Origin: Verticillium longisporum
Lineage: Eukaryota > Ascomycota > Sordariomycetes > Glomerellales > Plectosphaerellaceae
Assembly (NCBI GenBank): GCA_019188255.1
Contig: JAETXT010000009.1
Span: forward strand, 2,666,001-2,730,000
Length of the DNA: 64,000 nucleotides
Direction: 5' to 3'
Both the position numbers and the translations under genes were made by a program. Positions within the stretch are counted from its first letter, which is position 1, and the number at the start of each line of letters is the position of its first letter. The notes under the pieces are model-generated. The model saw only the letters and a list, made by a program, of their open reading frames with translations. It had not been told where the DNA came from and searched no databases. Below, in pieces: positions 45,401-57,779 of the stretch.

Positions 45401-48400
45401 TGGTGGGCAGCCCGGTCGCGGCCTTCTTGTGCACCTGCATGGCGACGAGCACCGAGTTGCAGACGTTGGAGACTTCGGCGCTGAAGCTGTCGAGGCTTGG
45501 GGGGGACTCGAGCGCGTCGTTGTCGTCGTCGTAGTCCTGGCGCGAGACGGTTGTCCAGGCCTTGATCTGCTGAAGCACAAAGGCCAGGTCGGGATGGGCC
45601 GAAGCCATGTCGTCCAGCTCCTTGCCGAGCGCCTGGAGGCTCAGCTGCGATTCTTCGTCAATGGCCTTTTGTTCCGAGGTCTGGAGCCTCTCGGGGATCG
45701 TCGATGACGTGTCGCGTTTTGTCAGGCTTGCAGCAAATCCATCCAGCCGGTTCTGGAGGGTCTGGACGACTTGAGAGTGGTCGGTGGTCGCGAGCTTGCC
45801 GTGAACCTCGACGAGCTGGACACCAAATCGGAGGACCGGCACGATCCAGTCGACCGCCTTGAGCAGGTTCGACGATTGTCTTTGCACCGTGAGAGACTTG
45901 TCTCCCCAGTACATGCTCAGCTGGCGGACCGAGCCGATGACCTCCTTGAGCGGGCCGACAGAGGTGCTGGCCGGCACGAGGGATGCCCTCTGCTGCAGAA
46001 GCAGCTGCACGAAGCCCTCGATGAAACCGACGCTGCGCGTGACCTCAGCGTCCGTGAGCTCGCTGTGGTGATCAAGGCCAGCCGGCCTGACCTTGGCCGC
46101 GATATCAATGGCCTTCTGGAAGTAGTACTCGGCAGCATCCTGGCCCTCGCTCTCGCGAGCATAGGCGCGCGTGCTGCCGAGAACGGTGGCCGTCGTCTTT
46201 TGCCTGTTTAGATCCTCGGTGCCGAGGTTGTGCCTGACACCCATCTTGCGCAGGGCCTTGAGAACATCGGCAAACAGGTTCCGCTTGCGCGTCTTGAGGT
46301 GCTTGACCTGGTCCTTGTTCTCGTCGTTGAGGAACGGCGGCGTCTCCTTGCGCAATTCGGCAATCGAGGCCTTGAGCGACTCGACGAAGGCAACGGCTTC
46401 TTGACTGGCGGCCGTTGTGCCTGAGCTGTACTTGGTGACGTTGGCCATGACCGACAGCGTCGTGTCCATGTTGTCCAGTCGCTTGTTCTGCTTCAGCCAC
46501 TGGGGCGCGGCCTTCTTGCACCGCGCCAGCGCCTTCTTGTCCACGCTCGGGGTGATGATGATCGAAGCGGCGCCGCTGTCAGTGATGGGCTCCTTGTCTG
46601 GCAGACCCTGCTCGATGACGGGGGCAGCCGGCTGGCCGAGCACGGAACGGAACTTGCGGACGAGCCTGAACAGGCTGCGGTGAGACTTGCGGGCGCTCTC
46701 GCGGAGTGCGTTGATGTTGGTGTCTTTCCAGCTCGCCATCAATACAGTGTTCTTGACGTTCTTCTCAATCGGAGCCCTGCCGCGGCCAATGGCCTCGTCG
46801 ATGACGGCCTCGAACCGGGAGTAAAATGTAATAAAGTTCTGCGTCGCGTCACGAACAACGGCGAGAGAAGGGTAGTCGACGGTCAGTAGCTCGAGGTGCT
46901 TCTGCATCTGGCGCAGAAGCGCCAGACGCCCGCTGAATTGTCCGACGATGGAAGTCGAGAAGTAGTTGCCCAGCTCCTTGACCAAGCTGACGGCGTACTC
47001 TTGCAGCTCGTCGGCCTTGTCCACGAGAGTGAGCGGCACCGCAACAACCACCTGGTATGCCATGAAGAACCACGAGTTGGCGTCGTCGCGGCACTTTTGC
47101 GCTTCCAGGTCGAACAGCCTGGCCCAGGTCTTGAGCTCCTCGCGGCGCCAGCTGATGATCATGTCGGTGAGGGCCGTGTACAGAGCCGGGGCTCCGTAGA
47201 TCGCTGGCGCATAACCGCCATGCTGCCACTCGTAGACAATCATGTGCAGGTGTTCGAGCTTGGGCAGGATGCTCGCGAGCGGTTCGGTATGGACGAGGCT
47301 GAGCAGCGTCTCGCATGCCGTCAAAACATCAGCGAGAGGCTGCATGAAGCCAATCTCGTCAACCTGCTGAAGCTCATGGAAGCGGAGCTCGACCTTGTTG
47401 ACGAGCGAGATCAGCTGTCGAACCATGGGCAGGTTGGCGTCGGAGTAGAAGTTGTAGTTGTCAGTCTGCACACTGACGTTCAGCGCGCTCAACTCCTCGT
47501 ACAGGGACCACATGGCAGAAGGCAGCATCTTCTGGTTGAGATCCTGACCCACGGCCACCCTCTGTGAGGCCTCGAGAGCGAGCTCATGGCTGATGGCAGC
47601 GCACGCCTTGCGGAGGCTCTCGGACGCTTCTTCCGGCTGTGAAAATATGTTGCGGTGGAGCTCAGCCATCTTGACAGACAAGTCGCGGACTTTCTGACGC
47701 TGAACAGCCGGTTTCTTGTCTTCCTCGTCATCAAACGTCGGAAACAATTCGTTGAACTCCTCTTCATCTTGTTCCTCTTCGTCCTCGAAACTGCCTCTGA
47801 ATTTGTACAGGCTAGTGTTCTCCTGCTCAGTCTTGCGGTCGGCCTCGAGCTTCTTGTTCCAATCGTCAAAGAAGCCATGAAATGAACTAAACAGAGCTTG
47901 ACGGCCGGGCGCATCGAGGCGTGGCAGGCCCTCGACAGACACGACGAGACCCATGTAATTGAGGAAGTTGAGGCTTCGAGTCGGCAGCGAGGTCGCGTTC
48001 GGCTTAGGCAGCGTGCCTCCCAGGAAAGGAAGCACGCCCATGAAGGGGGCTGTCGGGAGCTGGTCCTGAAGAGAGGCGAGACCCTTATTGAGGGACAATC
48101 CAAGCTGAAGGCAGTGCAGGATGTTCACAGCGGGCAGAACCATATCTTGGTAAGCATCGAACCTGCTCGACAGACGATCGATCAGTTGGCCGACATTCAG
48201 CCTGGCCAGGTCCATCTCTTCATTCAGTCCAGTCGTGTCTGTCAGGGTGTGGGCAACATGGGTGGACGCTACGTCCATGTCGGCACCGGAGTTGCGAATG
48301 TTGCTAAAGTCCGCCTGTATAACGCCGTGTTCCGACTTGGCTGAGCGGGAGGATCTGGCTTGCTGGCGGGGCGGCTCCGAGAGCCTCAATCTCCTCCTGA

Positions 48401-51400
48401 ACCAGCTGGGCGCGCAGGGAGGTCTTTTGTCCGGTGAAATGTGTCTCAAACTCTAGAAGAGAGGCAAGCCTGTGATCCAAGACTGCCTTGGTGTTGTCGT
48501 GAACCTCCATCTCGTACTGGGGCCTCAGCTGCGGGTCGAAAGCCTTGTCCGGGACGTAGAGCTTGATGCATCCGACGGAGAACTGTACCCAAGCCACGGA
48601 AGAGAATGCGACCACAAGTCGATCTCCAGCCGTATTTGCGCTATCCATGTGGGCGGCATGCTTGTCAGAAGCAGCCAGTGCGACGATAGACGGGAGTAGG
48701 TGGTCTTTGAAGACAGTGACAAGCTGCGCAGGCCACTCCTCGGGGAATGCAACGCGAATCTTGAGCACCATGGCCTTGAGCTGTTCTGGCGTCGTGGCAG
48801 TCAAATCGGCATTGCTGTAAGCGCGGGTGAAGACGTTGTCGACAAGGGCACCCGCGTCAACGCTATGAGCAGCGACGATCTCCGAAATGAGATGCTTGAG
48901 TGAGTTGTTCAGTGCCTGGATGGAGTTGCTGGTGATATCAGGCGCCGATCGCGCAAGTGTCCGGCCCAGGAGAGGTAGCTCGGCCTCGAGCATGCGCAAC
49001 GAGTCGAGGCTCGCATTCTTGATGGAATTAGACTTGGCAAGCAGAGAGGTTGCGAGTTTGCCGTTCCAGACATGCGTCTTGGCGTCTCGAGATGCGAGAA
49101 GACCGGTGGACAGGAGCTTCTGGGCAGAGCCCAAAGCATTGCGGAAGCGGCTCTGGTCGAAAGTGGGCAGATCCGAGGCGACAGCCAAGACCATGTGCTC
49201 AGCAGGCAAGGTGGTACCGTAAGAAATGGACTGGAGGACCAGGGCTTGCCGGAGGGTCTCGTACTCCGCCGTGAAAAAGGGGCTCACTTCCCTCGACGCA
49301 GAGCTGACGCCAGCCTCCAGGGTATCAATTTCCTTCTTCAGATCCACAATGAGCTGGGACGTGAGAGACGCGTTGCTTCGTACGATCTGGTCAGCGGTGA
49401 CCAATGTCGACATGGCACTAGCAAGATCCGAGATGGAGGTTCGGACCTTCCATCTCAAGGCATCAAACCGGATCGCGAGACGCTCGATATCACGATGCGA
49501 CTCGAGAGCTTCGGCAGAGAGAATGGCGGCCGGCTTGAGAAGATTCCAGAGGGGCTCCATGCTGAGACCGGTCTTGAGCTTGAAGCCCGCGTTGAAATCT
49601 TCCTGGATCGCTTGAAGGAAACCGGACGCGAGCGCACCGTGAATCGAGCTTTCCTGCACCTGGGAGAGGGCGGTCTGAAGTGACTTGACGCCATGACCGA
49701 GATGGGCTTGGAACCTTGCCTCTTCGAAGTGTTGTTGGGTGACGAGTCCAAAAGTTCGCCACCAGAAGTCCAACATGTGCCTGATGATTCGAGATTGATC
49801 CTGTTCTTGTAAGCAGCGGCACATATTACAATTGTGATGTAGATGGCATACCTTCCAGTCACCAGCATCTTTGACACTATCCTGGAGAAACTTGAGCGCC
49901 GCTTGGAGTACCTTGGTCAGGAATTTGGATACGCTGGCTGTCGAATCCTTTGCCACAGCCGCAATGCGGTCCGAAACAACAGAGCGCTGAAGACGGTTCA
50001 AAGATGCAAGCTTGCCGGCCTTGGCACGCCCGACTTGGGCCTTGAGGGTAGATTGGCAACGCTGAAGCTCCAGGATGAATTGGAAGCAGCAGTTCAACCA
50101 GAACGCCAGGTCACCCGAGGTTCGTTGCAGAAGGCGGGCAATCGGGGCATTCTGAAGCGTAGATAGGGGCTGGATTGGTCAGTAAAGATGACTAGCTACA
50201 GTTGAGAGCAGACGGCTTACCTGGGCATGCTGCAGCTCGCTGTGGCTATCATTAGGCAGGGTAGCGTAAATCTCAAGGGTAGCCTGTCTAACCGCGGCAG
50301 CCTCGTCTGTTGTGAGGTAGTTCGAGATCTCCTCGAGGTTGCTGCGGTACTTCTCTAGTGCCTCAGAAGGTAGTCCCATCAGAGTCTGAGTCAAGGCGCC
50401 AGAATATCTGGGAACCAGAGCCGTGTCTTGCACAGAGAGGTTATCGAGTGTCAGGCTGCTAACATCCACATAGCTTTCGCTCTGTAGGGTTGCCGCGGAG
50501 ATGTCTCTAGACATCTGCAGCCTTCGGAGGTTGCTGTCGACGTCGGCACCCGTCTGGTGGGAAACCTTCATGCCCTCCGGTAGCTCACTGAGGTGGATCT
50601 CAATGGCACGGTTGCGCATGGCCCGGGACAGCTCTCCATAGCGGGAGTCGACTGTCAAAAAGATTCGGAACTCGGGATGAGGCTTGATCATTCTTGGTTC
50701 GCCATCGGGTCCGCAATGCTCGTTGATGCTGAGGAAGCCATTCGGCTCGAGCAGCGAGTTGAGTCTGTCCAGAACAGAAGCATTGCAGAGGTTTGCGTTG
50801 TCAAGCACCAGCCACTGCCCAGTCTGCAGAGCCTTCACAATGACACCATCGAGCCATTCGAATCGAGGGTCGGTGGCTTCAAGTGGCTTCTGCAGGAGTT
50901 CGAAGACGTTGGTGAGTAGGGCCGCGATCTCGGTGGTGGGAGACACCTCGGAGAGAACAGTCTGCACTGATGCTGCGATGGCCTCGAGCGCATCAAGGTT
51001 ACCGTGGTAGCCATCAAGCGCATGGAGTAGCGACAGCGCTTCATGAGGTACCTGTGCTGGGACTTGCGACAGAACAGAGACCTCGAGGGTCTCGTGCAAT
51101 GCTCTCAGAGCAGCGTTCAGCTCGCGCAGGGGATCCGCTTGCTCGAAGCCGCCAACGAGATCCATGGTGTCGATGTCTGCGTTGAGCGGGAACACTACGA
51201 GGGACTTGCCAGCCACCGCGGCAACGTGCTGAAGAAGAGCTGATTTGCCGCTGCCTGAAGGGCCACCGATGATGCAGGGAATGTTTTGCTTGACACAGAT
51301 CATCACGGACTCGATCTCGGAAAGTCGAGGTACAATATTGATGGCTGGCAGCTTGGACGGTTGCGACAGCTGGTTGCGGGCGATAAGAGCATTGCCGACC

Positions 51401-54400
51401 TGGCTGAAAGCCGTGCTGATGTCGTGGTATAGACTGTGATCGTGAGGCTGCCTGCCAAAGATGCTGGCGAATAGATTGTCCACCTCTTTACGATCCAAAT
51501 TCGACCGGAAACGCTGGCGGACAATAAGGCCAAGGAAGTCATCGACGGTGCCCGTGCTCAGCAGAGGGTCCTTCGAAGCTAGCAGGTTCAGCCATCGCAG
51601 GATATCACGAAGGTTGAACTCCCAGGGGCCACCTTGCAGGCCAAAGGACTTCTCTATGACGATTTGGTGGTCCAGCTTGGTGATGAAGCGGATCACTCCG
51701 CGAGTGACATCCGAAGGAATATCTGGAAAGCTGTGACCAGCGATGAGGAGCAGATCCTCCTCCGTCAAGACGTCGGCGTAAACAACGATGAATCGATTGA
51801 CAAAGGAGCTCGGCAGACCCTTTCGACCACCACCTTGGTGGTGCGGGTTCTGTGCCGCAAAGAGGCGGAAGTCGGGATGTTTGTGGAAGACCTGGTCGAG
51901 CTCGGAAATGTACACCTCGCCACGATGGTCAAGACAAGCGTTGAGACCTTCCAGCACTGACTGTGAAGCAAGGTTCATCTCGTCCAGGAGAACCCACTCA
52001 CCCCTTTGCATGGCTTGGAGGAAAGGGGCATCCCTCCAGGCAAAGTTGCCGGCCTCGGCGCCTTCAACGGGCATGTCGGTACCGAACAGATCCATGAGAT
52101 CAGTCTGGTCAGACAAGTTGATCCTCGTCAAAGGGCGACCGCATGTGGAAGCAAGGGCGGCAACGAGGGTGGTTTTGCCGACACCAGGGCTGCCTTCCAG
52201 CAGGATGGGCTTCTGCATCTGAAGCGATCGAAGGACGCGCATCAGGTTCAGACGTGTGGTAGGAGCATTGAACGCGATAGTGGGATCGATTGCTACTCCT
52301 GGTTCTCGGGCAATCTCGAATTGGCCCAGAGACAGCGTGTTGGCGTCCATCGTCACTTCAGGCTGCGACCGGTAGATTTTCGTGGCATCGCATTTGAGAA
52401 GCTCACTCAGTTTGTCGAGACATTGTTGTCGCTGGGCTTCCATTGACTTGGGATCCATGGCCAGCAGTGCTGAAGGATTGGCTCCGAGTGTATCAACGAA
52501 AACGGTGGCGGCACCATGAACAACAGCAAAGTTGGGGTTCACGGAACCGAAGTGATTGATAAACTTGACCCAGAGAAGAATGTCTCGAATCGAATAAGCA
52601 GCAGAGTGAGACGATCGGAAGGTCTCTCCGAACCAGGCTGAGAAGTGAACGATGGTACTGCCGAAGTTCCGCAGTGTGGTGTCCAGCTTGGATCGAACGA
52701 TCTGCAGGACATCCTCTCGGTCAGAGAGTGATGGGACCCAAATTTCGGTGAAACGATTCCTCAGAGCAGGGGACAGTTCCTTCTTGCCGAAATCACCACC
52801 TGGATTCATCGTCGCAAGGAACTGGAAGCCGTTGCTCGCAGTGACAAACGAGTTGTCGATACCTTTCTCAGCGAGAAGTAGAGTGCGCCCAGGCTCGAGT
52901 ACCGAGTTCAACCTCTCAAGGACAGAATCGTCGGCAAGCGAGATCTCGTCCAGGAGGAAAAAGTCACCAGACTTCATTGAGTTGACAAGACTGCCGTCGG
53001 ACCACTCGAAAAGCGCTTTGCTCTTGGTCTCCAGAGCAGTAATGCTCTCCAGCACGGCCGCGTCCACTGTCGACAAGACATCTGCAGGCAGCTCGCGATA
53101 GGCCTGCATGAGCTCGTCAAAGCTACCGGAGGAAGGCTGGCCAACGCGAGTGAGGAGTGTGGCCAATTCCGATTTCAGTGTATCCGAAATTGCACCTCGG
53201 TTACGAACCGGCCGTTGGGAACCGATTAGGTCGCCAGTCTCGGTGTTCTGGTGAGCATTGACAATGTGAAGTTCCTTTCCCAACGCCTCGGCAAGCATTT
53301 GGCAAACGGTTGTCTTGCCACAACCTGTATCGCCCACCAGCAGCACGGGTTCGTTGTTGCGGAGGGCGTAGTCGACCAGGGTGTAGAGACGTCGCATGGC
53401 CCCTGTCCACACCACGCCCTGGCTGTTCTCGCCAGACTTGCCCTTGCCCGTGAACATGGTCGAGTAGAGCTGCTCCGGGTCAATCTTGACCTTGAAGACC
53501 TTCTCAATGATTTCCTTGACGGCGATGCGCTCTTCATCCACGCGGACACGTTCGGCCAGGAGCATGAAGCCGTTGATGGCAATCTGCTCGCGATCCTCGG
53601 CGCTTCTCTGAGTCCAACGGAACAGGTCTCGGAGGGTGGCAAAACTGTCCTTTGCTCGAACATCCTGCTCGTCTGTCGCAGACGGGACAGCTCCTTGTAG
53701 ACTGTCACTATACGCTTGCAGTCTGAAGGAGCAGTGTTCCGGCTCCTTTGTTGGAGGATGTACTCCAATTCATCCTCAGGGATATCATCGTAGTGCAACT
53801 CCAGGAATCTGTTGCGGAAAGCCCGGGACAGCGCTTTCCGGCCTCCGTAGAGACCAGGCGGGTTCTGCGTCGAGAAGAGCATGAAGTTCTCGTGCGGTCG
53901 CACGATCTCTTGCGTCTCTGGAATGAGAAGCTCGCGGTTGTCGTCCAGTAGACGGTTGAGTGCCTCGAGGACATCAGTGGGTGCAAGATTGAGTTCGTCG
54001 AGCACGATCCAGTGGCCTTGGCGCATCGCCTGGACGAGAAGACCTTCCTGGAAGCGCAGCTTTCCGTTGGAGTCTGAAGCATACGTTCCGAGGTACTCTT
54101 GGAGGTCCGTGTGCTCGTGATTGTTGATGCGGACAAACTTGTTGCCCGTAAAGTTGGCCAGATATTCGATCATACTAGTCTTTCCGGCGGACGTAGGACC
54201 TTGGATGAGGATGGGAAATTTTCGTGTTGATGTGGCGCGAACAAGGTTGAGCAGGTTGCGCTCAACATAAGGGGTGATGATGTAGTCGGATCGCTCTTGC
54301 GGTTCAAGAGCGCCTTGCGACAGCCAATAATGACGGTTCTTGGCTTTGTTGACGAATCGAACATACTTCTTTCCGTCATCCGGGTGTGTAGGGGGTTTCG

Positions 54401-57400
54401 AGAGGAGGGACTGAGGGTTTGAGACTTGGCCAAAGAGGCGGTGATCGATGAGTGGCATGAGGAGCTTCTCAGAGTCGCGGTTGAGGAGTGTGAGGAAGCC
54501 CATAGAGAAGCCTTCGTACAGGGCTCGACGAAGGCCGTAAAATGGCGCAATGCGGTTGACATAGGACAGCACGCGGGTCAGGGTACGTAGACTGAAGTGT
54601 GGCACCTCGTTGGCACCATCCACCAAGCTCTTTTCTTCTGCCCGAAGCTTGGTATCGAGGTAGAGGCGGGCAATGTCATCGGCTGCCTTATCGTCGCGAG
54701 TCCCAGAGCCCTTGAGATACGTCTTCACGATGGTCAAGAGATCCTTGACGTCGCGATCCGGACTGTCGACGTAAATCTCGGTAAATCTGGATCGGATGCC
54801 AATGGGCAAATCGCGCTTGCCAATGTCTGTTGCCGGGTTCATGGCGCCGAACATGCGGAAATTCGGGTGCGCCTTTATCCTCTGAATCTCGCCCGTTTCT
54901 GATAGGAGGATGGATGGCGTCTCGGCTGGGCCGGTCAAAAGGTCCGCGATGCTCTCAAGAGTGTCAGGGAGGCAAGGTTGATCTCGTCCAGGAGGACCCA
55001 GTCTCCGTTTCTTGCTGCCTTGACAATATTGCCCTCGACAAACGAGAAAGCGAAGGCTCCAGAGCCCCCGGACATTTGAATCTCAAACTGGTCAAGGCTG
55101 CGGGTGAAAGCATCCCAGCGCGGCTTCAGGTCAAGGAGCCTCTGTAGTTTGGACTCGGTCTTCCGCCTCTTGGTCGGCTGGTCCTCACCGTTGCGAGCTT
55201 CCCTTTGCTCGTTCTCCCGCCTCGTCAGCTCCTCGACAATCTTGATGAACATCTTTGGCGCTTGCCTCCATTGGCGGGAAACTCTGGACCAGTCGCCTTT
55301 CGCAAAGTCTTTCCGAGAAGTTCCAAGTAGGCCTGGTTCTTCGCGGCCGATATGCCCGTTGCGGCGAAGAGATCTTCAAACTCTTCCATCAGGGGCACCG
55401 CAAGACTCCGCACATTGACCGGCTTGAAGCCTCCCAACAAATCACCGACTTCACTTTGCTGTGACAGGTTGACTGCAATGAGCTTGTGGCCGAGTGTGTC
55501 GGCAAGCTGCTGGATCACAGTCGTCTTGCCGATACCCGTCTCACCGACGAGCAGTACGGGCTCGCCAGACTTGACCGCAACAGCCGCTTGCTCCAGCAAT
55601 TTCTTGGCGTGGGTCGTATTCGCGAATGGCCTCTTAGACTTGACAATCTTGCCAGAACGGTCCTTCTTCTTTCGGAGCTTGACTCGGCCGATACGGAAGT
55701 GATCGGGACCGTCTTCAAGCTGCGGGATGCTAGCTTCGAGGTAATGCTCTACCCGCTCCTTGGCCATGTGCCACTCCTCGGCGATCTGGAAGGTGATGTG
55801 CTGGCGTGCCTTGGCGTCAGGTATCCTGGATACGAAACAGTCAACTGCTTCCATGAACATTTGGTCGCGTGTTGTGTCGCTGATGGGTTCGTCGCCCGTC
55901 GTGCAGTTGGCGTCTGCAAGAAGGCCCGCAAGCCGACGACACCATCGCAGCAGGTCTCGGGAACTTGGTTGACGGTCAAGCAAGCTTCGGTTGAACGAGC
56001 CGCGGCTTGCTCCCGACACCGAGTTCGTCAACCTCCTGAAAACAGCCATGATTTCGGGAGCGAATCGTCGCAAAATGGGGTATGTGCCCACGATGATATC
56101 GAGAAATTCGGCTTCGGACGGGATTTGGATTGATAGCTGTTGCCAGAAGCGAAGACCGAGGAGGTTCGGCAGCGTTTCGCGCCCATGCATGCCTTTTGTC
56201 GTGCGAACGGTGGCAAACAAACGAAACTCGCTCGAGGCCTTAATGGTCTCACCTCGGCTAGGGATGAGGAGCTGACCGCGTTCGATCAGCGGCAAGAGGG
56301 TACTGATGACTTCGTTTGGGGCCCGATCCAGGTCTTCGATGAGAACCCATCGACCCTCCCTGACTCCTGTCGTCAGGACACCAGGTCGCCACGAGAAGCT
56401 TCCTGGCTTCGAGTCTGCCGCGTAAAGCCCCACCAGCATCTTCGCATCGGTCTGTTCGTTAATGTGCAGAGTCACCATTCCGGAGTGTTTCCCGAACTCT
56501 TTGGCGAACTCGTGAATGACGGAGGTTTTGCCGGATCCAGGAAGTCCATGGAGTAGAATCGGTTGCCTGTCCTTCAGGAGGTTGGCCAGGCTTTCCAGGT
56601 TGTTTGATGTCGTCGTCGTGGGAACTAGAGAAGATGTGTTATGCGAAGGTGCGGAAGGTCGAGGGAGGATTGTCTGCCCGTAGCAGGCGACGAGAGGGGT
56701 CAGTGCTTGGGGAGGAATAGCTGGGACATCATCTTTCAGAGCCCTCTCGTTCCTCTCGCGACGCAAGGCATCTAGATTCTCCACACGTGCGTGCTCGTGC
56801 AGCGGCAAGAAGCCAAAGTCAACGTGTTGGCCATCAAAGTCTCCAGAGATGGCCGAGGCACCGACATGCTCCCGAATGAGAGCCTCTCGCTTGGCGTCTG
56901 CGGCGTGAACTTGCAGACAGAAGATCCGGATACACAGGTAACGCACGGCGAGATGCTCGTGAGCAAAGAGTGATTGCATTTGGGCGGGTGAGACCAGGAT
57001 CGAGTAGGCGCTTGCATCAAAGCTGATCAGTCTCCATACTGCCAGTAGCAAACGCAAGAGCTCGTCTTGCTGGAGATTTTGCAGGCTCGCGAAATCGAGC
57101 TGCTGAAGCCCCAGCGGTTTGTTTGAGGTTGGTGATGAGCCTGAGCTCATGTAATGCCTGAGAAAAGTCGACAAGTAGGGCGCGAATCGCAGTACTCGCG
57201 CAAATGAAGCGAGGACATCCGTCTGGGTCTTCGCATCGGTTGGGTTGAGGATCCATCGGGCACAGAGGTCAGGGAAAACATGCTCGAAATGGACGAAAAG
57301 TCGGCTTGTAAGTTGTGGTATGAGAGCCGCTTGAGACAGAACGTCAAGTAGGTTCGTGGAGGTGTCATCTCGAATGACGGCAAGGATTTCCTGAGGCAGC

Positions 57401-57465
57401 TGCTCAAGGACAATCGCATCGTCCAGGAGAGCCGCCCTTTGCGGCGATATGTCAACCGTCGCCAT
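42443..57465 (-). CDS. MDN1: Midasin (AAA-type dynein-like ATPase of 60S ribosome biogenesis), five apparent frame breaks
   Basis: Giant nuclear AAA ATPase (REA1/MDN1) that pulls assembly factors such as Ytm1 and Rsa4 off pre-60S particles. Two 51-nt introns (50170-50220 and 49801-49851) are removed. Six P-loops in order mark the AAA ring: GLPGSGKTS (~56545), GETGIGKTT (~55550), GPTSAGKTS (~54200), GDTGCGKTT (~53335), GSPGVGKTT (~52195) and GPSGSGKSA (~51268). A long helical linker follows, then a D/E/Q-rich region (about 45000-43400), and finally the MIDAS domain with DDSRSM near 43072-43057 that binds UBL-domain substrates. Frames break at 55304-55306, 54965-54966, 53651-53653, 48347-48349 and 43073-43075. 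Allowing for these gives about 4974 aa, the usual size. The start is taken at ATG 57465 (CAACCATGG); an in-frame ATG at 57603 would add 46 residues. Confidence 0.93.
43380..45000 (-). other. MDN1: Acidic D/E/Q-rich linker of midasin
   Basis: About 540 residues dominated by Asp, Glu, Gln, Ala and Met, with many EDE, DEDEDED and QQE runs. This is the known flexible acidic arm that tethers the MIDAS domain to the AAA ring. On the opposite strand it creates long spurious Ser/Leu/Val-rich open frames. Confidence 0.9.
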
Positions 57466-57779
57466 GGTTGCGTCGATATCTAAAGATATGTCGTCGCGAT
57501 CAAGTCCTGGGGTCTTCCTCTTTTTTTCGCTGAGTATTTCCAACTTTTTAGCGGGTCCCTCCAGGATATAACGGAACCCGGCACCACCCACCTTCCGGGC
57601 CAATCAGATGCGCCGAATTCGGGCGTCGTAGCTTCACGCGACTCTCCAAGCTCGAAAATCTTCGAGCAACTCACCACTGTGTGCCTATCCCGATCGAACG
57701 ACCGACCTCAAGTCGCCAATCCACAAACCAGCCATCGACCCTCCCTCCACCCCCTCCCCTCATCCAACTCAACACCACA
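57466..57779. promoter_or_regulatory. Short bidirectional promoter MDN1 / mitochondrial L7/L12
   Basis: Only 314 bp separate the start codons of two divergent genes, midasin (minus) and the mitochondrial L7/L12 protein (plus). A C-rich leader (ccctccctccaccccctcccc, about 57739-57760) precedes the plus-strand ATG. Shared control is inferred from distance only. Confidence 0.5.

Noticed and set aside
43998..45707. 570-residue plus-strand frame rich in Leu/Val/Arg opposite midasin
   Set aside because: It mirrors the acidic D/E/Q-rich arm of midasin; the composition is explained by the complementary codons and no domain is visible.
19826..55310. Programmed ribosomal frameshifting as the explanation of the frame breaks
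   Set aside because: The sites share no slippery sequence, stop-codon context or downstream structure, and families of these proteins are not known to use frameshifting.
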